Origin: Collinsella aerofaciens
GTDB lineage: Bacteria; Actinomycetota; Coriobacteriia; Coriobacteriales; Coriobacteriaceae
Assembly (NCBI RefSeq): GCF_028209625.1
Contig: NZ_JAQLDU010000015.1
Coordinates: forward strand, 1-64,000
DNA length: 64,000 nt
Direction of reading: 5' to 3'
Part shown: piece after piece, positions 31,612-41,981 of the stretch
Position numbering within the stretch: position 1 is the first letter of the stretch
Layout of the letters: each line of letters starts with the position of its first letter
The notes under the pieces: model-generated
What the model saw: only the letters and a program-made list of their open reading frames with translations
Told to the model about the DNA's origin: nothing
Databases searched by the model: none
Position numbers and translations under genes: made by a program

Positions 31612-32304
31612 TTATTCATCGTTCGCCGTCGGAAAGCATAGGCCAAGATTCGTGTGCCTATCTATGGAATTAAGACCCTGTCTGATGTATCCCCACGTTT
31701 CCTTACGATCACCCGCCACCGAGAAATCTGAGTCATTGATGAATGAGATGAATGCCTCGATATCGTTCCGGTACTTGTGGGCAAACGCTAACGAATCCTT
31801 ACGCTTATCTGAGTCATGGCTATTGAGCTTGTTGTACAAGACGTGGTCTAGATTGCACGACATGTAGATTGCAAGGTACGGTATGCCGCCTATGGCAGGC
31901 TCTAACGCTAGCCTGTCCATGTTCGCGCTCTTTCGTCTATTCCGATCGATTATTTGCTGCCGGTTGGCTGCGATGATCTGCCCTGGATTGTAAACGGTCT
32001 TCGGAACCGTAGCCAGCTCTGTCACCGCATTGTCTGAAACGTAGGCGCCGTCGGTGTCCATGAGGTGCACGACCTGTAGCATGTCTGCTTTGCGAAGACG
32101 GTACGTGCTCATGTGGTCCTTGATGAAAGCGTTGACCTTGCGCACGATGTTTTGAGGTGTGGCGCCATTTTCCGCGGTTACATCGCCGTGGACCACATAG
32201 ACGTAGACCTCATCTTGGTCGAAGACCTTTGATAAGATCACGGATAATGCGGACTGATCGGATGGACCCTCGACGATGAAGAGGACGACCTTCTTACTCT
32301 CCAC
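31612..32304 (-). CDS. TOPRIM-domain protein, partner of AAA ATPase
   Basis: About 230 residues with a GTG at 32304 (a TTG at 32322 or GTG at 32313 are alternatives, all overlapping the ATPase gene). An N-terminal FIVEGPSDQSAL motif gives the TOPRIM glutamate, and HLMDTDGAYV gives the DxD pair. This is the layout of OLD-type and RNase M5-like nucleases. Split pairs of ABC-type ATPase and TOPRIM protein occur in abortive-infection and phage-defence systems (AbiL, PARIS, Gabija-like). I cannot assign it to a named system from sequence alone. The gene overlap implies coupled translation. Confidence 0.75.
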   Translation of the reverse strand: MESKKVVLFIVEGPSDQSALSVILSKVFDQDEVYVYVVHGDVTAENGATPQNIVRKVNAFIKDHMSTYRLRKADMLQVVHLMDTDGAYVSDNAVTELATVPKTVYNPGQIIAANRQQIIDRNRRKSANMDRLALEPAIGGIPYLAIYMSCNLDHVLYNKLNSHDSDKRKDSLAFAHKYRNDIEAFISFINDSDFSVAGDRKETWGYIRQGLNSIDRHTNLGLCFPTANDE

Positions 32305-33727
32305 TAGTAACACCCGCCTCAATGAACGCGAGTTCGATCTCGCCGTTGTGTGTCGGCTCGTAGAGTTGCTCCTTTTGTCCGCCGAGAACGATATCCCTGT
32401 AGTAGAAGTCCCTTAGGTTGTTGGAGGACTTTACGTTGGCCATCCTGGCATACCTCTTTGCCGGGTTAGCGGTGGTGAAGGCAATGAAGCCACGATCGAT
32501 GGTTTCAAGTGGCCTCAGGTTGTGGCAGGTGAATATGAGCTGGCCCTGACCGTGTTCGGACACGATGCTGAGCAACTCGCCCAAAAGGTACTCAAACACG
32601 CCAGAATCAATCTCATCGATCACAACCGTCACAGAGGGATCGTTGAACATGAGTATGAGGAGGTGGAGGAAGGACACGATGCGCTTGATGCCCTCAGACT
32701 CGCAGCTGAGGGGGATGGTCTTGCCGTTGCGCACAGAGACGAGCTGGACATTAACCCCAGTATCACCGCTCTTCATAACCTCCGCGCCAAGCTTAAGAAG
32801 TGAGACCTCAAGACCTGGAATGAGTTCGCGAAGGACGATGTTCATGTTCTCTATGGCAGTGTTCACTGGCTCATAAATACGCTCGGGTATTGTCTGTGCG
32901 CCACTCATAGGCAGTATGGCTCCACCGCCCGTTATCTTCTTTCCCCCAACAACACGGAATGGAAAGGGCAGCGCATCGAGAGCAAGCATTCCTACATCAC
33001 GAGTATTCAGCACGAACATTTGAACTGCCGCAAACCTCTCCAGGGCGTTCAGTGCGTTCATAGCATCTTTGACCGTCTGAGAGGGGGCTCCCTCATCCTT
33101 ATTCTTTTCACGGATGGTCTGTTTTAGCTTTTTTGAAAAGATGAATGAGCGAGACTCACGATACGCCAGCCTCTTCTCGACCGTCAGCTCGACGCCCTCT
33201 TCTGAGTCTTTACCTATGAGCTGTTTGTATTTGGCAGCGGGACCAAAAGCACCGTTGCCAGACGTGTCAATCAGTGTTGTCATACGGGACTTCTTGCCAG
33301 GCGTGTCATTAGCCACGGCAAGCCGCTCGTCAAACACTAGAAGCACGAATTTCTCGCCTTCTTCAGGTTGGTCTTCGGTTTCGCTTAGCTCCGCAACATC
33401 GCTTTTCACTTTAAATGAATAGACCACGCGATAGGCATTGCTGCCGTCAGGCTGGCGGACGCTCAGCTCGCATTCCACGATACCAAAATCCGCGTCAACA
33501 CTTACCAGTTGCGCGAAACGCCTATCGAGCCTGCGCCCCATCATGCACTGTTGAGCCATCTGAAGGGCGTCGACAAGCGTAGACTTGCCAGAGCCGTTCT
33601 GCCCGTACATTCCGAGCACGCTGGCCCCTTCCGGACGACGGGAGTTGGAGAAAGACACCTCCCCATGCCCAACGTTCTTGAGGTTATCTATTGAAATCCG
33701 TTCGAAGCGGATAATTGGAGCAGCCAT
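32294..33727 (-). CDS. ABC/SMC-type AAA ATPase, probable defence protein
   Basis: The protein has 477 residues from the ATG at 33727 (GGAGAA upstream). Walker A GQNGSGKSTL lies near residue 45, a long variable middle follows, and then Walker B VTVVIDEIDSGVFEYLLGEL and an H-loop-like FTCHNL. This is the AAA_15/AAA_21 arrangement of OLD-family and AbiL-like ATPases. It has no membrane segment. It overlaps the TOPRIM gene, with which it probably forms a sensor-effector complex. The region upstream is AT-rich and flanked by an IS30-like remnant, suggesting a transferred module. Confidence 0.82.
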   Translation of the reverse strand: MAAPIIRFERISIDNLKNVGHGEVSFSNSRRPEGASVLGMYGQNGSGKSTLVDALQMAQQCMMGRRLDRRFAQLVSVDADFGIVECELSVRQPDGSNAYRVVYSFKVKSDVAELSETEDQPEEGEKFVLLVFDERLAVANDTPGKKSRMTTLIDTSGNGAFGPAAKYKQLIGKDSEEGVELTVEKRLAYRESRSFIFSKKLKQTIREKNKDEGAPSQTVKDAMNALNALERFAAVQMFVLNTRDVGMLALDALPFPFRVVGGKKITGGGAILPMSGAQTIPERIYEPVNTAIENMNIVLRELIPGLEVSLLKLGAEVMKSGDTGVNVQLVSVRNGKTIPLSCESEGIKRIVSFLHLLILMFNDPSVTVVIDEIDSGVFEYLLGELLSIVSEHGQGQLIFTCHNLRPLETIDRGFIAFTTANPAKRYARMANVKSSNNLRDFYYRDIVLGGQKEQLYEPTHNGEIELAFIEAGVTSGE

Positions 33728-33925
33728 GAGTTCTCCTTTCTGTGCCATATAAACAGTCTAGGGAAAACTCAATTCAAACACAAGATTCGAAATATATAAT
33801 ATCGTTTATCAATTTGATAGCCTCTTCTTCGGCAGACGAGCAACTGAGTAAAGCCTACTTATCTAGACGAGCTCTACAAACCGATAAACGCAGGCCCTAA
33901 GACAATCGTAGAGGGCTAATTATGG
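33728..33925. other. AT-rich leader of the ATPase-TOPRIM unit
   Basis: About 200 bases much richer in A and T than the surroundings (for example ATATATAATATCG near 33795). On the minus strand it must hold the promoter of the ATPase gene. I cannot choose a single -35/-10 pair. Confidence 0.45.
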
Positions 33926-33929
33926 AAAC

Positions 33930-34278
33930 ACTGCGAGCTCGATATTGAGGGATGCGAGAGGGCCTCCAGCATTCGCGCTGGAGGCTGCGAGCGCAACCAC
34001 GTCGAGATAAGGAAGCTGCTGCCCAAGGCGCCGGCCTCAGGTTCGACCGGCTCTCCCCGGCCGACCCGGCGTTCCCGATGCCGCACGTGAACTCCGAGCC
34101 CCGCGGCGCGCTCGGCTTCGCGACGCCCGCCCGCGCCTTCAGGGCGATGCTCGGTGACGACGCGGCGGCGCTGCCGGGCGCCTACGGCGTGGAGGACGTG
34201 CCGCTCGGCGAGCTCGATCTGACGCCGGGGCTGATAGGGTGGGCGCGCGCGGAGAGGGGCGATGCCCCGCTGTCCTAG
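33930..34278 (+). pseudogene. IS30-family transposase, C-terminal remnant
   Basis: Broken frames read EIRKLLPKGA, then FDRLSPADPAF, VNSEPRGALGFATPARAF and VEDVPLGELDLTP. This is the end of an IS30-like transposase; the HVNSEPR and LG-(x)-TPA motifs are typical of this group. The catalytic N-terminal part is absent and at least one frameshift occurs near 34040. It marks an old insertion next to the defence-type genes. Confidence 0.65.
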
Positions 34279-35598
<1,320 letters not shown>

Positions 35599-35703
35599 TT
35601 TGGTTGACCTTTCGGGGCCTAGCCCTTGCTATTCACGAATCCTTTGACGACGAAGAAGGCTTCTTGCCATAAAGTGTAATTAACTTTGCGAGAGGGGACG
35701 GCT

Positions 35704-38700
35704 ATGGGCAATTGGAAAGCCTTATTTGTTTCGGTGTTTAGCACGCTACTGTTGGGATGCTGCCTTGTTCCTGCGTTTGCAGAAGATGCTGCAATTACTA
35801 ATCAAAATGGAAGCTCTGCTATAGCTATGGAGCAGTTGAACGTTCCTGACGATGCTTCTGGCGTTCATTCGGCCTTGGATGACGTATCTGATTCCGAGGC
35901 ATCGGATACGACCGATGTTGTGACACCAGAAATGCCCGGGTCCGTTTACGACCTCGCCTCTGAGCATGCCGATGATCTTGTGGATGGACTTTATACCTTT
36001 GGGTCTTCGGTTGACAGCAAGTTTATGCTGGATGTTCCTGGTGGAACGGCAGGTGCCGGTAAGAAGTTGCAACTGTACGGAGCCAACAATACGAATGCCC
36101 AGATCTGGCATGTGTCTCACGATCAGAATGGCTTCGTTGTTATCTCTTCTGTCAAGGGCTGCACGCTGGATGTTTCGGGCGGAAGAGACAGTAACAGAAA
36201 TCCTATTCAGCTTTGGTCCGATAACGGGACCCTTGCGCAACGCTGGATTGCAATCAAGGAAACCGACGGCAGCTATACATTGATTTCGGCGCTCAACCAG
36301 TCGTTTGCCATTGATGTTTCGGGCGGAGTTGCCGCTAATGGCTCTGCCGTGCAGTTGTATGAGACAAACGGTACGGCGGCTCAGCGATGGGTGCTAACCC
36401 CCGCCAAAACTGAGCGGCAGCAACTCGATGATCGAGCGGCGGCGCACCTTGCCGACCTTCCCGATGGAACATACGCTATGTTGGCCTCGAGCGATTCGTT
36501 TGCGCTAATTGCAGGCGGCGGATCACTGTCCTTCGATAGGTTCGGGTATTCCGGTGTTCAAACGTTCGATGTTTCGACAACGGAGAACGGGTATCGCACC
36601 ATTGCGATTCATGGTGCTGGGGCGGTTCTAGATGCGACGGGCGGCAATGACGCCAACGGCACGAAGCTGCAGACCTATGCCGCCAATGGAACCAAGGCTC
36701 AAAAGTGGATCATTGAGAAAGATGGCGAGCACTTTCGTATTGTGTCGGCTCTGAACGGGCAAAAGGTCGCAGACGTCCCCGGTGGCTCTATTGCATCTGG
36801 TGCCGGGCTTCAGCTGTATAGTGCAAATGGAACGGCTGCCCAATCCTTCTACTTTGTGGATCCGACGGTCGTGCGTTCTGAGCTCGATAAGCTCGCTTCC
36901 GTTAACCGAGAAGTCGTCAAAGACGGGGAATATGCAATTACTGCCGGTCCAGATTTGTCTCGTATGGTTCTCGATGTTGCTGGTGGTTCAACTTCTAGCG
37001 GCGCAAACGTGCAGATCTTTCAATCGAATACGACTGCCGCTCAGCGTTGGCGTGTTTCTCATGACGATGATGGCTACCTCACGATAACGAATGTAAAGTC
37101 CGGCAAGGTACTTGATGCTTCCGCGGGTTCAACTTCTTTGGGAACGAACGTCCAACAATACGCGGCTTGTGGCGATGCGAACTATGCACAAAAGTGGATT
37201 GCGGTACCGAATAACGATGGAAGCGTTCGACTTCTTTCTGCTGTCTGGCAACAGCGCACGCTTGACGTTGCCGGTGGCTCTCTGAACTCTCAGACAAACG
37301 TGCAGTTGTATGCTTCGAATGGAACTGCCGCGCAGCGCTTCACTTTTATTGCCGCAAACCCTGCGTCAGTTGACCCATGCGATGACATTTTGAAAGACAA
37401 GGGTTGGTGCGTTATTTCGCCCTCCTCAAATGGCTCTGTTGCCTTTGACGTTGCTGGTGGCTCATTAAAGAACGGGGGCAACGTTCAGGCATATTCCTGC
37501 AACGGCACGCTGTCCCAGCTATTTAAGGCTGAGTACCGAGACGGTTATTATGTTCTTCGTAATGCTGGCTCCGGTAAGGTGCTCGATGTCGCAGCGGGCG
37601 ACGTTGTCCCCGGAACGAATGTCCAACAGTGGGATGAAAGCCCCAACGACAATCAGCTCTTTAGCGTCGTTGTCAATAAAGACGGAAGCTATTCGTTCAT
37701 AAATAAGGCTACGGGGCTCATGCTCGCGGTGTCCGGTTCAAATTTGGTTGCTGCTATTGTGGGAGATTCCGTCCAGACATCGTTTGTTTTTGCCGAGCAA
37801 GAAGACTTGCTGAGCGAAGGCCTTTATGAGATCTATCCGTCTGCAAATTCCTCCTATGTGCTTGATGTCGCGAGCGCATCTGCTGACTCCGGAGCCAACG
37901 TTCAGCTCTATTCCAACAATGGTTCCTTCGCCCAAAAATGGCTGCTTAAAAAGGTGGATGGAGCGAAGAATACCTATACGTTTGAATCTGTTTGCTCAAC
38001 TAATAGACTTGCTGTTTCCGGTACCAATGTTTGCACGATGGCACCGGCAGATGTGAAGGCGCAGCAATGGGTGGCGCGAATCGATAGCAATGGTATTGAG
38101 TTTGTCTCTGCGGATGACCAAGATCTCTCGCTTGATGTGAAGGGCGGTAATTTTGCATCGACTTCCAATGTTCAAGTCCACTCCTCCAATGGTTCCGCTG
38201 CGCAGAGATTCCGCTTGCGCGCTACTTCCGCAACCATCGACAATGGTACGTATTTCATTCGAATGGCTTCTCACGCGGGTTCGGTCTTAGATGTTTCCGG
38301 TGGATCGTCTGCTGACGGTGCGAATGTGCAGATTTGGCAAAATAACGATACGGGTGCTCAAAAATGGAATTTCTCACGCAACGTTGATGGCTCTTATACA
38401 ATCGTCAACGCCGCCAGTGGCAAAGCTCTTGATGTAAAAGATGCCGCTGCCTCCTCTGGGACAAATATCCAACAATGGTCCAGAAACGGCAGTGCTACCC
38501 AGTGTTGGTATATTGAGTACGTATCCGGTGGCTTTAGATTGTCTTCCGCCCTTAACGCGGCATTTGTTATTGATGTCTCTGGAGGAAATGCGGCAAACGG
38601 TACGAATGTTGCGCTATATGCGAGCAATGATTCAAAGGCGCAGCGGTTTACGTTCAAGGCAACTACGTATGTTCAGCCCTTGCCTGCGGATCAACAGGCA

Positions 38701-39102
38701 ATGTATAACCGTGCGCAGTGGTACAACAGCAACACGGAGTGGTTGATCTTGACTGACACCGTCGGCTGCCGTACGGGTATTTTTAGGGGCTCTCGAGGCA
38801 ACTGGAAGTTATGGTCTTTCTGGCAGTGCGCTCCTGGCAAAAATGAGTCGCCGACCGTGCTGGGCGAGTATTCCGTCTATGGAAAGGGACTTTCGTTTGG
38901 GCATGGATATACCTGCTGGTATTACACGCAGTTCTACGGTGACTATTTGTTCCACACGCAGCCTTGCTATACGGGGACGTTTAACGTGATGGACCCCACC
39001 ATGGGACAACGTGCGTCCGCGGGATGCATCAGGCTTACGACCGACCATGCCAAATGGATTTACGACAATATTCCCTATGGAACGAAGGTCGTTAATTACT
39101 AA
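35704..39102 (+). CDS. Secreted RICIN-repeat protein with C-terminal L,D-transpeptidase domain
   Basis: The protein has 1132 residues from the ATG at 35704 (AGGGGA upstream). A signal peptide covers about 30 residues, ending VPAFAED. About 18 repeats of the pattern LDV-GGS-GANVQLY-NGTAAQRW follow, of which 3 are degenerate. Three such repeats make one beta-trefoil, so there are probably six RICIN-type lectin domains. The C-terminal 120 residues are a YkuD-like L,D-transpeptidase: His1084 in LFHTQP and Cys1108 in RASAGCIRL. It would form 3-3 cross-links or attach ligands to peptidoglycan outside the cell, held in place by lectin domains. The gene has its own terminator. Confidence 0.88.
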   Translation: MGNWKALFVSVFSTLLLGCCLVPAFAEDAAITNQNGSSAIAMEQLNVPDDASGVHSALDDVSDSEASDTTDVVTPEMPGSVYDLASEHADDLVDGLYTFGSSVDSKFMLDVPGGTAGAGKKLQLYGANNTNAQIWHVSHDQNGFVVISSVKGCTLDVSGGRDSNRNPIQLWSDNGTLAQRWIAIKETDGSYTLISALNQSFAIDVSGGVAANGSAVQLYETNGTAAQRWVLTPAKTERQQLDDRAAAHLADLPDGTYAMLASSDSFALIAGGGSLSFDRFGYSGVQTFDVSTTENGYRTIAIHGAGAVLDATGGNDANGTKLQTYAANGTKAQKWIIEKDGEHFRIVSALNGQKVADVPGGSIASGAGLQLYSANGTAAQSFYFVDPTVVRSELDKLASVNREVVKDGEYAITAGPDLSRMVLDVAGGSTSSGANVQIFQSNTTAAQRWRVSHDDDGYLTITNVKSGKVLDASAGSTSLGTNVQQYAACGDANYAQKWIAVPNNDGSVRLLSAVWQQRTLDVAGGSLNSQTNVQLYASNGTAAQRFTFIAANPASVDPCDDILKDKGWCVISPSSNGSVAFDVAGGSLKNGGNVQAYSCNGTLSQLFKAEYRDGYYVLRNAGSGKVLDVAAGDVVPGTNVQQWDESPNDNQLFSVVVNKDGSYSFINKATGLMLAVSGSNLVAAIVGDSVQTSFVFAEQEDLLSEGLYEIYPSANSSYVLDVASASADSGANVQLYSNNGSFAQKWLLKKVDGAKNTYTFESVCSTNRLAVSGTNVCTMAPADVKAQQWVARIDSNGIEFVSADDQDLSLDVKGGNFASTSNVQVHSSNGSAAQRFRLRATSATIDNGTYFIRMASHAGSVLDVSGGSSADGANVQIWQNNDTGAQKWNFSRNVDGSYTIVNAASGKALDVKDAAASSGTNIQQWSRNGSATQCWYIEYVSGGFRLSSALNAAFVIDVSGGNAANGTNVALYASNDSKAQRFTFKATTYVQPLPADQQAMYNRAQWYNSNTEWLILTDTVGCRTGIFRGSRGNWKLWSFWQCAPGKNESPTVLGEYSVYGKGLSFGHGYTCWYYTQFYGDYLFHTQPCYTGTFNVMDPTMGQRASAGCIRLTTDHAKWIYDNIPYGTKVVNY

Positions 39103-39123
39103 GCTCAAAGTAATTATTAAGCT

Positions 39124-39155
39124 CAAAGGCGGCTCGCTTACGGCGGCCGCCTTTT
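39124..39155 (+). terminator. Terminator after the RICIN/transpeptidase gene
   Basis: AAAGGCGGC and GCCGCCTTTTT enclose a loop with further pairing. It lies 22 bases after the stop. Confidence 0.8.
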
Positions 39156-39317
39156 TGCGCAAAGATTTGCATGATGCGCATAACCGCGATTAAATGAATC
39201 TTGAGTACGGCAGTTTTGCTATGTGCAACTCGCATGATTTGATGGTCGAGTCATGCGAGTTATTTGTGGCAACAGATGTTGTGTTACTGGAATTGGCGAG
39301 GCTGTCTGGGGGATGTC

Positions 39318-41611
39318 ATGCGTCATAAAAAGCGCGTTTGCATGCATTGCAAACAGGGCTCTTGTTGGGCCTACTTCTAATATTGCCCGTCGTTCTTAAA
39401 TCGGGTTCGACTGCCTTTGCTGAAGTCTCTCCGGCTGGTCCATCGGTGGAAGAGGCTGTGAAAGCTGAAGACGTGAATGATTCTTTTCGGGATTCGTCTT
39501 TGGGCGATTCTGCTCATGACGACAGCGCGACCGATGAAGACGCGGGCGTCGAGTCTTAATCTTCTGCCGAGGCAGCTGATCTGTCCAGCTACTCGACCCT
39601 CGATACGGGCACCTATTTCTTAACCTCGACTTTGTCGGGGCATCGCGTGCTCGACGTCGCCGGTGGATCGATGGGTGCCGGCGTGGCTATACAGCTGTAT
39701 GGAAGAAATGAGACGGCTGCTCAAAACATTCGTTTTGTTTCAACTGCGCCCGATGTGCCTCCGTGCGATGATTTTGGCCTTGATGGCTGGTTTACCATTT
39801 CGCCGATGGCTGATTCGGCTTGCGTCTTCGACATTGCTGGAGGCTCATCTTCCAACGGGGCTAATGTCCAGACCTATGCCGCTAACGGCACGTTTGCGCA
39901 GGACTTTAAGTTTGTCTACGACAACGGGTATTACTGCATTGTCAATGCTCAATCTGGTAAGGTCCTCGATGTTGAAGGCGGCAACCTGTGCCCGGGAACC
40001 AATGTTCAGCAATGGAGTGAAAATACCAACAACTCTAATCAATTGTTTTCTATCGTGCGTAACGATGATGGCTCGTATACGGCGACCAACAAGGCAACGG
40101 GTCTGGTTTTGACCGCAAATAACGCTAACGTATATGGCGACGTCCCGTCTGATTCATCGTCCCAGCGTTTGGCGATCACCAAGGTGACCTCGCTCTTGCC
40201 ACAGGGCTTCTTTACCATCTCGAGCGCGTCTTCCGCTTCAGCCGTTCTAGACGTTTCGGGCGGCTCGGTGAGCGATGGCGCCAACGTGCAGTTCTATGTA
40301 TCCAATAGCTCGGTCGCGCAAAAGTGGAAGGTTGCCAAGGTCCCCGATCGCGACAACACCTATACCGTTGAAAGCTTGCTTTCGGGCAGGGTGCTTACCG
40401 AGGATGCCAACGGCAACGTGTGCGTGCGCTCTTTTAACAATAGCGATTCCCAGTTTTGGACGGCGCGGATTTACAACGGCGGTGCCGTTTTTGTAAACGT
40501 TGCAAGTGGCAATGTGCTCGGTACGGCATCTGGATCCAGCAACAAAGGGACTAATATTTGCGTAATGCCTTTCAATGGTGTTTCTGATCGGTCGCTAATG
40601 TTGTGGAGTTGCTATCTGGTTGATTCGGGCACCTATACCATTACTGCTTCCTCGGACCGTTCCAAAGTGCTGGATGTTGCAAGCGGCTCGCGTTCCAATG
40701 GTGCCAATGTTCGCTTGTGGTCATCGAATAATACCGGAGCGCAAAAATGGGCCATTACAGCGAACCCGGGCGGAACCGTTTCGATTCAAAACTGCAAAAG
40801 TAAAAAATACCTCGATGTCGCTAACGCTCAGGCTGTTTCGGGTGCCAACGTTCAGCAGTGGCAGGGAAACGGTAGCGCCGCTCAGCGTTGGCGCGTTGCG
40901 TATACGGGCGGCGGCTCCTTTACCATTTATTCCGCACTCAGCGATAGTCTCGCCTTGGACATAAGCGGGGGAGTGCTAAGCGATGGTGCAAATATCCAGA
41001 TCTTCACCTCTAACGGCAGCGAGGCGTAGGGGTTTGCTTTTAGGCAAACCACGTATGTGCCTGAAGCGGTGGATTTGGCCGTTCCTGTCTATAACCAGTA
41101 TGCTGCTGGCCTGCCCAAAGGCTGTGAGTCCGCCGCCCTCACTAACGTGCTTAACTACTACGGATTTGGCGTCGGGCCGTGTGAGATGGCTGATCGTTGG
41201 ATTCCGCGGAGCTCTTGGGACTATGTCTGGTGCTTCTGGGGCAATCTCCATAGCTACAACAATGGCAACGAAATCTGCGCGCCCGGTCTCAACAGGGCTG
41301 CGAACAACTTTCTGGCGAGTAGGGGTAGCAAGCTGAGGTCATACGATGTTTCGGGTGAATCTCTCTACGATCTCTGTAAGTATTTGGACGATGGCTATCC
41401 CGTCATTATTTGGACGACCGTTCATCAGGGCAACGTGGGCAATATCTATGCACGGCAGGGTGGCTATTTCGCTTGCTCAAATTCGCACACGGTGGTTCTG
41501 AAAGGCTATGACCCCCAAATGAATAAGGTTATGCTGTCCGACACGATTGACGGCTGCACCACGTATGATTTGGATTGGATTGCTTGGGTCTACAAACAGC
41601 GAGGAGCGTAG
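39318..41611 (+). pseudogene. Secreted RICIN-repeat protein with C39-like peptidase domain, interrupted
   Basis: The ATG at 39318 has GGGGG upstream and codes MRHKKR, but the hydrophobic signal sequence continues in another frame from about 39338, so a frameshift is likely. In that frame there is a TAA at 39557 and a TAG at 41027; the rest is open. It holds about ten RICIN repeats (about three trefoils) and a C-terminal peptidase C39-like domain: LPKGCESAALTNVL with the catalytic cysteine and SNSHTVVLKGYD with the histidine. The TAG sits where paralogues have Gln in AQRF. Three lesions make this a probable pseudogene, although most of the frame is preserved. Confidence 0.82.
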
Positions 41612-41700
41612 GCAGTCGTCATTAAGTAATCAACCACCACTTTTTTGTTGATCATATGAACTATCATAGATTCAATGGTAATTTGGATTGGGAGTCCGAT

Positions 41701-41952
41701 ATGAGCTGCAGTCGATATGCCCGTGGCCTGGCCGCTTTATCAGTTGCGGTTTTGGCTACGGGTCTTTTGTTTTCGCCGTTGGCGACGTCTCAACTTTTTC
41801 CCGAGGATGCACCTTTTGCAAGCGGAGGCACTCGACAGCTCGCTGAGCCCGGTAATGGACGTATGATTGATTTATGGCCTAATCAGGGCGTTGGTGTACA
41901 TGGCGTTTGCGAGCGCGGAAACCCAATTGGAGCCGGTCGTCCCTATGTGTAA
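41701..41952 (+). CDS. Short secreted peptide or start of a truncated surface protein
   Basis: The 83 codons run from the ATG at 41701, which has GGGAG upstream. The first 35 residues are a clear signal peptide (RYARGLAALSVAVLATGLLF). The rest is a short polar stretch with no recognised domain, ending 29 bases before the next gene. It may be the surviving 5' end of a further RICIN-type gene lost by deletion. Confidence 0.45.
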   Translation: MSCSRYARGLAALSVAVLATGLLFSPLATSQLFPEDAPFASGGTRQLAEPGNGRMIDLWPNQGVGVHGVCERGNPIGAGRPYV

Positions 41953-41981
41953 TTGTGTGTGTAGCGGAATGGATTGATTTT

